64,000 bases of DNA from Watersipora subatra (Eukaryota; Bryozoa; Gymnolaemata; Cheilostomatida; Watersiporidae), in NCBI RefSeq assembly GCF_963576615.1, contig NC_088711.1, positions 3,720,001 to 3,784,000 of the forward strand. The letters are read 5' to 3'. Shown one piece after another: positions 12,339 through 23,354 of this stretch. The number at the start of each line of letters is the position of its first letter. Position 1 is the stretch's first letter. A program made the translations under genes and the position numbers. The notes beneath the pieces were generated by a model that saw nothing but the letters and a program-made list of their open reading frames with translations, had not been told where the DNA came from and did not search any database.

Positions 12339-12393
12339 CATAGACCTATTAACTATACTATATTAAGTATAGTAGTATAGTTAATAATTCTAT
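12339..12393. repeat. Imperfect palindrome related to the one at 24455
   Basis: The left arm CATAGACCTATTAACTATAC and its inverted right arm differ by about three bases and are separated by a short AT-rich loop. The same arm sequence makes a perfect palindrome at 24455-24497. Confidence 0.85.
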
Positions 12394-13099
12394 GATGCTG
12401 GCTAAACCAAGGATGGGAATAGATGGCAAGGACAAGATAATAGAAAGATTCAATGTGTACAGATAAAATAATTGTCCTGTGAGTTGTCCGCAAATCTGAA
12501 GAGCAATACTCTAATTGGTAGCATGGTTATGTCACGAGTATTAGTGGTTCAGCCAAAGATTGCGTAATCTTGAATTATTGCGATTGCTCGTTTGTTACAA
12601 TTGCAAAAGGTTAAATTAGTAAAAATTTAGCTAGCATGTCTTACCTAAGAATAACAATTGACTAAGATTGACAAATGAGAAACACTATATATAGCTCGTG
12701 GAATGCTTAAATGACTGATCAGAGTTAACCAATTGAACACCGTCACCACACTTCTTATCTGGATTAAAAATACGTTATAAATTTGCCAAACATTGAGATA
12801 TAGTCTTTCAACAGTACCATAGGATTTATATGTTAATATTACATTGTCTCGGCCGCATAGTACTGTAACTGTTTATCACATTTAACACACTTCAGTAAAG
12901 CTAAAGACAAACTGTGTGATAACATAAACAAGTTCACAACTTAATGCGGAGATCTCAAAAATTTTGACAACTTCATTGTCTATTGCACACATTTATGTTT
13001 GTTTGCTGCTATTACCATCCATGTAGTATATAAATGTTGTGTGAAAATCCCACCAAAACAAAATAAAAACAGAGAGTGAAGCCAGACTACAAGATCTAA

Positions 13100-13306
13100 C
13101 AACATGATCCCAAAACCTCAAACGATCCAATAATTGGAAAAGCAACAACAAGCAAATTAGAAACTCTAGGGTGGAAGGAACCCATCACAGAAAATGAGTC
13201 AATCGCCCTGCTAGACCACCAAAGAAACCTTGGAGACGAATCAGATGATTACATGTATACAGATCTGCCATCCTCTGTCAGACACGACCTAAATACCAAG
13301 AGTTAG
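13100..13306 (+). other. Open fragment of unknown origin, possibly retroelement-derived
   Basis: About 68 codons are open between TAA (13097) and TAG (13304). There is no start codon near the left end. The composition is protein-like (LETLGWKEPITENESIALLD). No clear acceptor or donor pair frames it as an exon. It could be a decayed gag-like or other mobile-element fragment, or chance. Confidence 0.25.
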
Positions 13307-15709
13307 TCACGAGCTCCATCTTACATGTCTACATCACATATACCAGCCGGAGACTTACACAAAAAGATATCTCCACACAACTGACTTGAAGCATTGAACC
13401 TTAACACTCAACCTTCCCCCCACAGACTAGCCTTCCCACATGCTAGATTGATATAAGAGAACAGCTTCAATGACTTCAATCAGCTCCTCTCCCGAGCATC
13501 AGCTGAGGCTCTCTTTTCCCCCGCCCCTACAGAGGCTCTCCTTTCTGTTGCCTGTGGAGCTATCATCCCACCGCCTGGGGAGGCTCTCTTTTTTTGACTG
13601 CGGAGCCTCTACCTCCATCACTAGCTGACCATCTATATCTAAGGACTGTCATACTCTCGTTTGACTGTCGAGACTCACAGCCAGACAGGACCGTGGAGAA
13701 GAACATAGATGATCATTCGAGTAATGTTGTAACTTTTATTCGCTATTTCAACCTTCTTTCATTAATATTATTGTTTTAGAAGTCTGTTAGTTGTGTATTT
13801 TACTTCTTTGATTTTTAGAATAAAAAAGCATATTTTACTGGTAAATATTAGTACGGCTTATAATAGCTTAACATCTTCACTAGTAGGCCTACCTGAACCA
13901 GTAGTAACCAAATTAGTTGACACAAGTTAGGCAAAAGTGCAAAAACTAAACATAGTCAAAATAGAATATGACATAACAAATTCAACACTGATGCTGTGTG
14001 TAGATTCAGATTGATTATGTATAATATAACTTCTCCCTAAACACACATAACACAAGACTCAGCTGACATGCATGAAACCAATTATCGCAAGCAGTAATAA
14101 TGTTTAATAGCATCCGTCAAGTAGGGATAAGTCATTGTAACCACGTTACAAATACGTTTGGTGTTTTGAGTAGTGACAGAGATGACAAAATGAGTAGCTG
14201 TTTTGATGTTTTGAAAGTCAGTAGCGTTATTTTGGGCATAAAACCCAAAGACATGTAATCTAAAGACTTTCCCTGTTTCACAAACAATCAGGTTACAAGT
14301 ACCAAATAATAAATTCAACGACTGGTCACATTACTTAAATTGCTTAAATTTTTCCGAAAGCATTCCATCGCTTCACCTTGTAGATTTATTCACGTTAAAC
14401 CACCAGAGAAGCGCCATCGATAAATGCCAGTATAACCAATTTTAGGTCAGGTTTCCAAAAGCTAGATTCATATTTAGCATATATTTAGACAAATACAAAC
14501 AATCTCAACCTGTCTTGTGTAAAAGTGTAATGCATTGCTGCTCTGTGTGACTGGTTTTTGTTTTATTGTTTTTTAGCTCTGATAGTCTGATAACTGCTTG
14601 CACAAATATCAAATCAGTTATGGTGCAATTACTAAAGTTTTGACTAAAACGCTCAGAACAAAACTAGCAGAGCATCTATGTATACATAATAATATAAGAA
14701 CTAATATAAGAGTATTACCAGATTGTGCTAAATTCAAGTGAGAACTCAAAAATATTTTCGGCAGCAACCTGCGCTGCCGTTTGTCGGTATGAAGAAATAT
14801 TTCTATTTATCACAAACTCCGGGTGACCTACAAGCTGTGACTATTTGAAGAGATCATTGCTGTAATGTATTTCCTGGCGAAGCATGAAGTTGCATATAAA
14901 TAACTCTATGAGTTTTAATGTATTAACCTGTAAACCAACGACCTTACTATGTATTCAACTAAAATTAAGAAACAAAAATCATCTTTATAGAGCAAAGTCT
15001 AAAAAAGTTTACCACGTGGTATATGCAGATCTTCAAACCGTTTATAGTTATTAAATTTAATCTTGACATTTCTTGAATTTAAATATGCCACATATGTCCA
15101 AAACAAGCATAACTCCGATTCTAGACAACATATGTGTAATATGTTAACGTTAATAACAACTTGATTGATACATTTCCGGCCAAATGCCGTGTTATTGTAG
15201 AATATTGATTCGCTTAATTTATAACAAAACTTGTACGTGTTTCGCATGGAAAGCCCTGTGTACTGAAGCTCTCGTGGTAAAAGAGTGAAAATTACAAAAA
15301 TAGTGAACACACTTAAATAGTGTATACACGTCAATGTAAGATACATCTAATATAAAATAGGTGCCTGTTTTGACTAGCCATCAGCAAATAGGTTCTTAAT
15401 ACAAGTTGGCTTGTCTTAAATGAGTATAACTTTCGTACACAACAATAATTGCTGCAAATACTAAAAGCGTTTATGAGATTTAAAAAAATGACTCGATTCA
15501 TTTCAATTCTCACCAAAAAGTTAGCAATTCAATTCCCAATTATTTTGCATCATATGCCATATAAGAATCTATTCTATTCACAAGTCATTGCAAAAACATC
15601 CTGATTCAATTCCCAATTTAGCTATTGTAACTTCAATGGCTCGATTCAATTCTCCCAAATAAACAAAATCAATTCTTTATTAACTTACAAAAATGGACCA
15701 ATGACAATA

Positions 15710-16997
15710 CAGTCATACTTCGACTTACGAGCTTAATGCCTTCCGAAACTGAGCTCGTATGTTAATTTACTCGCATGTTGGTGCAATTTATTTATATATA
15801 GAACACTTAAATATATATTGATTGGTTTCTATACTCTAAAAAATGCAAATAAAACACTCATAACAAGATATTGTAACAGAAAAAACATGTTGGTTATTGC
15901 CTTAACTTACCGCATGCTTTCAAAAAGCAACAAATAAAAAATAATGCAAGGAAATGTGATTAATTAAAATGTAAAATTAAATACATACAGTAGCAGCTAA
16001 CGCTAGCATTTGCCAGGGAGGGAGATATAAGTGTTATCCTTCATTACAGCAGTTGAATTTGATAAATTTGGATTTTATCAAAGTCTTAAAAAACCAACTT
16101 AAAAGCAAACCTAAAAGCAAACTTTCATTTTTAACTTAACGTAATTAAAATTTCTTCGGCGTTCATAGTTGAAAGTTTCTCGCTAGTTAGCTAATTTTTC
16201 CTTTGTTTCGCTTTCACGACTAGCCGGCCGTTTTAAGATAAACCTATCTAAGGACGTTTACCTTTGTCGCCCTTTCGATGTGTTGCTATTAGGACGAACA
16301 CTGGTCTCGTCACAAAAGGTTAATGCACGACCACTAGCCAACTTGTCCGAAAGTCTATTTTTATAGATAGCACCGGCCTTTTCACATAGGCCTTTTTGCC
16401 TTTTAACCACCGGTCTTTTCGCCTTTATTGAAAAATCGTTTCAGTTACGCTGTCACCGGCCAATTGTTTATCTTTTATCCAATGCCTGAGCAGTCTCTCC
16501 ATCAGCGGTCGTGAAGATCGCTGCGTCGTTTAGAAACTATGGTTAGTCCTTTTGCAAACTAAATGCCCTGAATATAACCCTTCAGTTGGATAATTGTGGA
16601 TGTATTTCTGTCATATTGCTGAGCTAGCTCAATCACGCATACACATTTCGCATATCTTACAATAATTTTCTGTTTAATATCAATTGTTAGCATTTGCTTT
16701 TCTTTCCATTAACTTTCATTTTACTGGCAAACTTTCGGTCTACGCACCGTACTTTTAATTCACATAATTCTGCACTGAAAATTGCTCACAAAAAACACGG
16801 TACAAAAGTATAACCTGAGTAATTAAAAAATACAGAGTGATGCTGTTCTCATAAAACACCTCCGGCATACTTCGCAACTGACTCACGTGCTCGTATCTCA
16901 AACATTGCTCGTATGTTAGTGCTAAAACGTGCTTAAAAGCTGGCTCGTATCTCAAGTTTCTCGTACGTTAGAGCACTCGTAAGTTGAAGTATTACTG
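15710..16997 (-). mobile_element. Tigger/pogo-like DNA transposon with decayed transposase
   Basis: The ends are CAGTCATACTTCGACTTACG and the inverse of CAGTAATACTTCAACTTACG, flanked by TA on both sides. CAGT starts with TA duplication are typical of the pogo/Tigger branch of Tc1/mariner. The minus strand inside shows remnants of the N-terminal DNA-binding half of the transposase (separate entry). Confidence 0.85.
16330..16720 (-). pseudogene. Decayed Tigger-type transposase, N-terminal DNA-binding part
   Basis: In broken frames the minus strand reads IDIKQKIIVRYAK, VIELAQQYDRNTSTII (helix-turn-helix of the CENP-B N type) and then LMERLLRHWIKDKQLAGDSV (matching the Leu-Trp core of the CENP-B/Tc5 second helix-turn-helix). 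Stops and frameshifts separate the blocks, and no DDE catalytic part was seen. It is a dead copy; the assignment rests on motif order and the surrounding TIRs. Confidence 0.65.
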
Positions 16998-17494
16998 TAT
17001 ATCAAAATAATAATAACCCACAATCGCTAATTTAGCCACATGCATTAGCTCAGTCTATTGATTGTTTGTTTAGCAAACATCAACTACCGGTATTTCACTA
17101 AGGATTTCATTGCTGTTTCAGGTGAAATTAAGTCATGTTTGTTAGGTATCAATCAGGACCGATGTCACGTAACTAAATTAGTAATTAACTATATTCTATC
17201 TCATACATTGTTATATGCATGTATTATTCTTACATTACATTTTACTTGCTAATAGTTTCGGCTTCAGCCAATTATGTTAATTGTTACAATCATCATTATA
17301 ATCAACTTCCTGTTTCTGTTCAACTCGATATACAGCCAATACATGTAGATTTAAACACCGAATATTATCTCGCAGAACCTGCATATTTTATTGACATCTA
17401 ACTATAAGAAATTACAGATGGCAACACCAAAGTATAACTCAACAATGTTCTATTCAACATGGTTAATACACATATACACACATATACGCACAAT

Positions 17495-17898
17495 ACGCAC
17501 ATACAAAACAACATGCTGTTTTTGTTTTGTATGTGCGTGGCGAAAATCCTTGCGTGCGTGACCCGGCAAGCCCATGCTATTCATCGTATAGCAGTATAAA
17601 TCAAATTTGACCAAACCTTTAGAAAAGTCGTTGACAAAAATATTTTGCCGATGGTGGTAATAACAACGCTTATGAATTACGAAAGGATGAGGTTTATCTC
17701 TATGGCTTTGAATAAAGTGATTTTCTAAAGCGATAACAACCGTTTCGGTAGCCGTTGGGCAAAAAAACAGTTCGAATTAACAGTGTTGAGTTCGAGTTAT
17801 CTATAGCAATTTATCATTACGTGGGAACAGACCAAAGAAACCGTTCGAATTAACCATGTGTTTGAGCTATCCGTGGACGAGTTATCCATGTTTGACTG
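17495..17898. mobile_element. 5'-truncated copy of the CAGTCAAACATGG element
   Basis: Nearly identical to 28600-29004, starting at the central hairpin (TACAAAACAACATGCTG) and ending TCCATGTTTGACTG before TA. The left half present in the full copy at 27859 is missing. Confidence 0.85.
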
Positions 17899-17900
17899 TA

Positions 17901-18956
17901 ATTATGTCAATTTAGTTTGTACAAATTGAGTAATTTGTACTCAAGCATCTCCCCTATATTTGCTAGCATCTGATAACCTGTGTTTTGTCATTGCCAATGA
18001 CTTGTCTTGGTCAGTTGTTTCCACATCTACAAGCAAAGATTCCTAAGGCTGTCTTTCAGGACTGACACGGTCATCACTTTCACCCATACTCAGACACACC
18101 CATGGGCTGTGTTTGATCAAAATTGCACAGTACCATCGGAGTTGTCTTCCATTGTTTAACTTCAGCATTGCTTAACAGGGTCATCCACTTGAGACAAGCC
18201 CCTCACATGCGCAACATCCAAACTAGTGTTGTTCACACTTTAGGCTATAACATCATCCTCAGATATGCTACAACATGTACTCAAGGCTGAAACAGCTCAC
18301 GTAGTAGACTTTACCACTGAAGCAACAGTTCTGGAGGCCTCCTTATAAATTAACATGAAGATTAACATGAAACTTGTAAATATAAATATTCTTCAAGAAG
18401 AGTCACTGGAATTGTAAATCAACAGCAATAAACAATTGGTGTTAGCTAGAACTAATTTGGTTTCAGCGTGACAATCAAAAATTATGTGTAAAAATTGGTT
18501 ACATTCATCTTCAACTATATAGCCACCCTCCTACAATTATTGCTGCTGCATGAATCGCTCAAGATATGACACATAGACTCGGGCTAATGATGGTTTTACA
18601 TGAGGATTTTTTTGAGCTTGAGGATCAGTCGGTGCATGCCAATACAAAATCTCATAGTGCTACCTCAATCGTATTGAGAAAAGAAAACTGGTTCACACTG
18701 GCTTTTTAGCTTTTAAAGCGGTTTTTGCCAACTGGATACCATTTGCATTAATACTCATGGCTAAAAAAATAGCCTAATTATATAGTTAAAATAAATTTGC
18801 CATGTTTTGCAATAAAAAGCAATGCCTAGTCTTCACATTAAAAATAGTTCTATGATATTCATATAGCCTATTTAAAGTGTAGAGGTGACCCAGTCCATGT
18901 AAGGTTTTCCTAGTTAGTAGCGCAGCAAAGTATTTGCTTGTTGGCATGCTCTTGAG
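17901..18956. other. Intergenic, nothing recognised
   Basis: AT-rich sequence with no exon, repeat or RNA gene that I can support. Confidence 0.5.
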
Positions 18957-18960
18957 TATT

Positions 18961-19682
18961 CTATGGCGCCTTACAGTGCCTCGCCTTGCGCGTTCACAAC
19001 TCGAGTTGTACAACTCGAGTTGCACAACTCGAGTTGTGAACACGCAATGCGACTTTTCAAAAGTAAGGTGCAATATATCGGTATTACGGTAGCATAACCG
19101 TAGATCTAGTTATATTTACAATGGTACATCAATAGGCACCCGTTAGCTAATAGAAATTAAACTGTATGTACTGTAAAACTAGAGCTAATAGCGAATTATT
19201 AGAATTATACTGTGCCGAGTTTGCAACTCGAGTTGTACAACTCGAGTTATATTTACAAACTCGAGTTGTACAACTCGAGTTGCACAACTTGAGTTGTACA
19301 ACTCGAGTTGCAAACTCGGCACAATATAATGCTAATAATTCGCTATCAGCTTTAGTTTTACAGTACATACATATAATATATATAATATATATATATATTA
19401 TATATATATTATATATATTATATATAATATATATATATTATATATATAATATATATATATTATATATATAATATATATATACATATAATATATATATAAT
19501 ATATAATAGTTTAAGTTCTATTAGCTAACGGGTGCCTATTGATATACCATTGTTAATATAACCAGATCTACGATTATTCTGCCGTAATACCAATATATTG
19601 CACCTTACTTTTGAAAAGTCGTGTTGCGCGTTCACAACTCGAGTTGCGAACACGCAACGCGAGGCACTGTAAGGCGCCATAG
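18961..19682. mobile_element. Nested fold-back element with AACTCGAGTT clusters
   Basis: The ends CTATGGCGCCTTACAGTGCC and the inverse are flanked by TATT on both sides (18957-18960 and 19683-19686), a 4-bp target duplication. Outer arms (about 18961-19160 and 19512-19682) pair over roughly 170-200 bp. Inside lies a second inverted repeat (about 19163-19370) and a pure AT tract. Nine copies of the self-complementary 10-mer AACTCGAGTT, plus one variant, sit in the arms and the inner repeat. There is no coding capacity; the short ORFs are by-products of the repeats. Confidence 0.8.
19372..19508. repeat. AT-dinucleotide tract
   Basis: Almost pure (TA)n with occasional phase breaks, in the centre of the fold-back element. 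Confidence 0.95.
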
Positions 19683-19686
19683 TATT

Positions 19687-21310
19687 CCTTGTGTAAAAAT
19701 CAGCTTTGTACAAGTTGGCTATACCAAGGCAGTGCATTTCAGGTTATTATGCCTGTAACCATGTAAATGTTTTTATTGATTGCAATATTGCCTTAATTCT
19801 TTTCAATTCAAACATAGATGTTGCTGGAGATCAGACATAAAGGGAACATCACGACTCTACACAATTTTGTTTAGAGTTGTGAGTTATAACGCTATTTCAG
19901 GCAAATGTCTTGATGCTTTACCATAATGAAGTAAATGTAAGTGAACACATGTATCCAGTAATCGTAATCAGATGGTGGCTTTGAAAACAGCTGAGGGGTG
20001 GGACTCACTAGGCCCTAACCAGTCTTTTTTTTCCCACAACAGCACTCAGTTGTAGGCTCTACTTTTTTTTATTTTGTGGGTGCTGCTATTTTTATCTTGT
20101 GGGTGATGAGATGTTCATCCAGTCAGCGTTTAGTGTTGCAGCCTTCGCCATGCTTGTGGCATTTCAAGTGTGCATGTGTACACATGCGCTTAAGAAAGGC
20201 ACCCAAGATGGTAATTGACAGTGAGCAGAGGTTGTCCCCAATTTGAATTTGCAGAAAAGTCCTGTTATCGAGGCCTAGTAAGACTAATCCAACCTACAGT
20301 CGAATAATTAGACTAATCAGATGTGCATACAACAGCAGCTACATGTTCGCCTGGTTATCTGTAACCTACAGTAGAATAATTAGACATATCAGATGTGCAT
20401 ACAACAGCAGCTGTGTGTTCGCCTGGTTATCCGTAACACAAGCGTGTTCACACATGTTGGTCGGTGATTAGTGATTGTACATTTTGTGTCCTAAACTGAT
20501 ACCAGGTTGTTTAGCGAGCTCTACCATTCTTGAGTGGGTTAAACTGCACTGTACCCCTTCATAGTGAGTAAAATATTATGCGAAACTCTGTCTAAATTTT
20601 TTCCAGAGCTTCGGGAAAAATCTGTTTCAATTATTTTCGATTAGTCAAGCCCATCTGCCATGACTATCACCCCGTCAAGTAATTTTTTTTCCTACTAGAT
20701 CTCTCTTTTTCTATAGCTCAACAGGCATATAATCCATTCATTGTGACGCTTTATAGCTCAAATGCTACGTTCAGTATTCAGTTTGTTAGTTTGATCCCAT
20801 GTTAATTGGCAGTAAATTAAATAATGCTATATAACCTATGCAAAGTCATACTCACATCCAAACTCAAATAAAAGTTACCTTAAATACAATGAGATCCTAT
20901 AGTGCAAAATCAACAACAAATTAATTAACAATAAATACTGCAGGTAATTGTATACCGTATGCATGTAGCATTAAACAAATGCATTATGTGACACTATGTA
21001 AAAAGCTAAATGTAAAAACCAAATTATATGTACACAATTGAAATAATAAAGTAATAGAAAGAGTTGTCCTTTACCATTTTATCTTTACATTAAAGATGGA
21101 AAAATAGAGGTGGAGCTTTGCTAATACAAGCATTGCTTAGGTAAAGATGTGATAGAGGTCAAGATATTGTTTAAATAAACCCATATGAAATTTAAATTAA
21201 GAAAATTAGATATACTTTTTTGCATTTCTGTTTGAAATTTTTAAAATATGTTTATAATGTGAAAAGGAAAGTTCTCGTTCAAATTATTGTCATACTAAAT
21301 GCGAATACCA
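19687..21310. other. Intergenic with one 72-bp duplication
   Basis: No gene recognised. The only structure noted is the direct duplication at 20293-20436. Confidence 0.5.
20293..20436. repeat. 72-bp direct duplication
   Basis: Two adjacent copies, each starting CCTACAGT and containing CAGATGTGCATACAACAGCA, with about 90% or better identity. Confidence 0.9.
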
Positions 21311-21900
21311 TAAATACCCACGTATAAGACACTTTTTTTCTTAAGAAGTTGACCCAAAAGCCCAGGTGCATTTTATCCATGAATACTTTTATTACAAAAA
21401 TTATGCATTTATCATAGTATCGAATTTCAAACTTACAATATTTATCCTTTGTGGTCACCATTGGCCGATCGTAGGCATGTCGACTTTCTTCATGTTGTCG
21501 TCCTTGGTGAAAGTATGCTCACCATTAATCATCCATTTGGTTCAATTCTGCTTCAATGCTGCTTTGATTAGCTTATTCACAACGACATCCATTGGTTGCA
21601 GAATACTGGTCATGCTACCAGGGATGCATACGAGGTCTGTATTGTGTCGCTTCAATTTTGATTTAACATTGTTGGTTGTACGGCATCGGAAAGCGTCTAA
21701 CATCAGCACTGATCGCTGTCACCAATCATTCGACATGATGATTTCATGGAAATTTATATGAAACACCCCATTTCTATAAAAATTAATAGAAATCTAGGGC
21801 TAAAATTAGGATGCGTCCAGTTACAAAGTTTTTCCATGGTTTTTGGGGTCAAATATCCACTGCGTCCTATACATGGTATCATCCTATACGAGGGTATTTA
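21311..21900 (-). mobile_element. pogo-like transposon remnant
   Basis: The ends AATACCCACGTATAAGA and the inverse of AATACCCTCGTATAGGA are flanked by TA. A piece of DDE transposase lies inside on the minus strand. Total length is about 590 bp, so it is an internal-deletion derivative. Confidence 0.75.
21455..21706 (-). pseudogene. pogo/DDE_1 transposase fragment
   Basis: The minus-strand frame reads LMLDAFRCR, then LKRHNTDLVCIPGSMTSILQ, PMDVVVNKLIK, an in-frame TGA after KQN, then MINGEHTFTKDDNMKK. The order L-D-x-F, N-T-D-L-x-x-I-P-G-x-M-T-S-x-L-Q-P-x-D is that of the C-terminal part of pogo/Tigger/jerky-type DDE endonucleases, including the second and third acidic regions. The in-frame stop and missing N-terminal half mark it as dead. 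The plus-strand open frame over the same bases is its antisense shadow. Confidence 0.85.
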
Positions 21901-23213
21901 CGCTAATCATTTTGGTGTCGAAACATCTTTCAAGATTGCTCTTTAGAGCTTATTACTAAAATGCAATTTTGTTTGCCACTTTTCATAAGACTTATTGCAT
22001 TGCTTTCTTACCAAAACACTCGCCATTAAATAACATTCTCCTGCCAATTGGTTTTACTAGAGCCACATCTTCCATGTACTATATTGCTTACAATAGGCGA
22101 TGCTAAAATTATATTTTGTTTTTATAACTTTTTTGTAGTTGTAAAATAGCCATACTGTAATTGAGTTAAAAAGGTTGCTGACTTGCTCGTGACTACTTCT
22201 GCTATTTGCTATCAGTGTCAACATATTTATGATAGTTCCTTGCTGATTGTTTAATACTAGTACAGCCAGAGGCTTAAAACTTGATGGGTGATAAATTAAC
22301 TAGATTAGTTTGGAATGTGCTAGAATACATAAATAAAATATGTAGGTTTCGTTAAACTTTAGTTTCCAACTGTAGGTACACATGCTTAAACACTCAGTCA
22401 TGTATCAGTCTAACCTGACAAGAAATACTCATCTCACACACGCCTAGTATAGCATTCTGCTAGACAAAATTGAATGTGGAGTGTAATATTAAATACTTGT
22501 AATAAAAAAACATTTAATAGACAACATTGTTCTTCAGTGTGGCAGATATATCTATACGGAATAAACAAAATTCCTACTGCTTCTAATGGTGCTTTATTGG
22601 TCCCACTATTTTTAGTAATTCAAATGTGGGCTGTGTGTGGACACAAAGGTGCACATACAAGGCTACTTCGGATGATTGTCTTCTATTTTTCCTTACTGGT
22701 AAAAGCTGTAACAACATACAATGTACTTATTGTTTCTGATGACTTTTTAAAACACGAAGGGGCACTCATCAATCATAGAATTACCTTATGGCAGATGAGT
22801 GATAAAAAGGCATTGTGAACAAACACCAATATATTACCATTGTAAGCATATGCCAAGCAACCAAAATTGATCTTTTTCTACTTTGAGGTAGCAGGCTGCA
22901 TCCAATGACAAAAGATGTAAGGCAATCACGCTTCTGTCTGTCAGCGTAGGTAACACAACAGCTGCTCTTGTTCATGGGCGAACACTACTATATTTAACAA
23001 ATCATTTATTTCAAAGAACAAAGTCTATATGTTTCTTATCTTATAGCTATCTGTCTCTTTTCAGATTTGAATTTGAAATTTTGTAATTTCAACATTGTTG
23101 CAGGAGAGAAGCTGAATATGACCTGTCTGAAGCAATATATCATGTCAATGATGTAATATGCAGCTTTCCCTATCTCGATAAGGCATGAAAGTCGCTAGAT
23201 AACAAGCCTCCAG
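21901..23213. other. Intergenic or 5' part of the unknown plus-strand gene
   Basis: A 114-codon open frame at 22474-22818 has no family resemblance and a low-complexity AT-driven composition. At 23103-23152 an acceptor (GTTGCAG) precedes a short stretch with an ATG at 23118; a donor at 23153 would leave two bases matching the phase of the exon at 23214. That would make it a possible first coding exon of the next gene, but the implied intron is only about 60 bp. Confidence 0.3.
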
Positions 23214-23354
23214 AAAGCTTTCTGTATTTAAAAGATCAGCCAATCAAGCTGCAATAAAGGTTCCAATTCGGAAAAGGAGTAGTGCCAAAGCTGTGAAGTT
23301 TAATGCTGAGAGTTCAGACTCAACATTTGAATACGCTGCTCGTCTCATAAAGGG
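23214..23354 (+). CDS. Unknown gene, first supported exon
   Basis: The acceptor AACAAGCCTCCAG is followed by a frame reading IKVPIRKRSSAKAVKFNAE and ending at AARLIK plus two bases before the donor GTAAGT. It holds the first K-V-K-F motif (about 23287-23301). Its phase fits the next exon exactly. Confidence 0.6.

Larger units (their letters stand above)
11516..15709. other. Gene-poor intergenic stretch
   Basis: It holds the 12339-12393 palindrome and an open fragment at 13100-13306. Otherwise it is AT-rich with short open frames that lack splice context or family resemblance. No gene is supported. Confidence 0.5.

Noticed and set aside
12084-12341. 85-codon minus-strand hydrophobic frame
   Set aside because: Begins in the palindrome at 12339 and has no recognisable family; judged chance.
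14999-15346. 115-codon minus-strand frame
   Set aside because: Composition follows the local AT content (Ile, Phe, Tyr, Leu), with no domain or splice support.
18786-19737. Several 70-100-codon frames around the fold-back element
   Set aside because: They consist of TTRVVQLEL-type repeats encoded by the AACTCGAGTT palindromes on either strand, not genes.
21366-21761. 131-codon plus-strand open frame
   Set aside because: It is antisense to the pogo-like transposase remnant, which explains its openness.
22474-22818. 114-codon plus-strand frame with ATG
   Set aside because: No family resemblance, no supporting splice context or neighbours; consistent with chance in AT-rich DNA.
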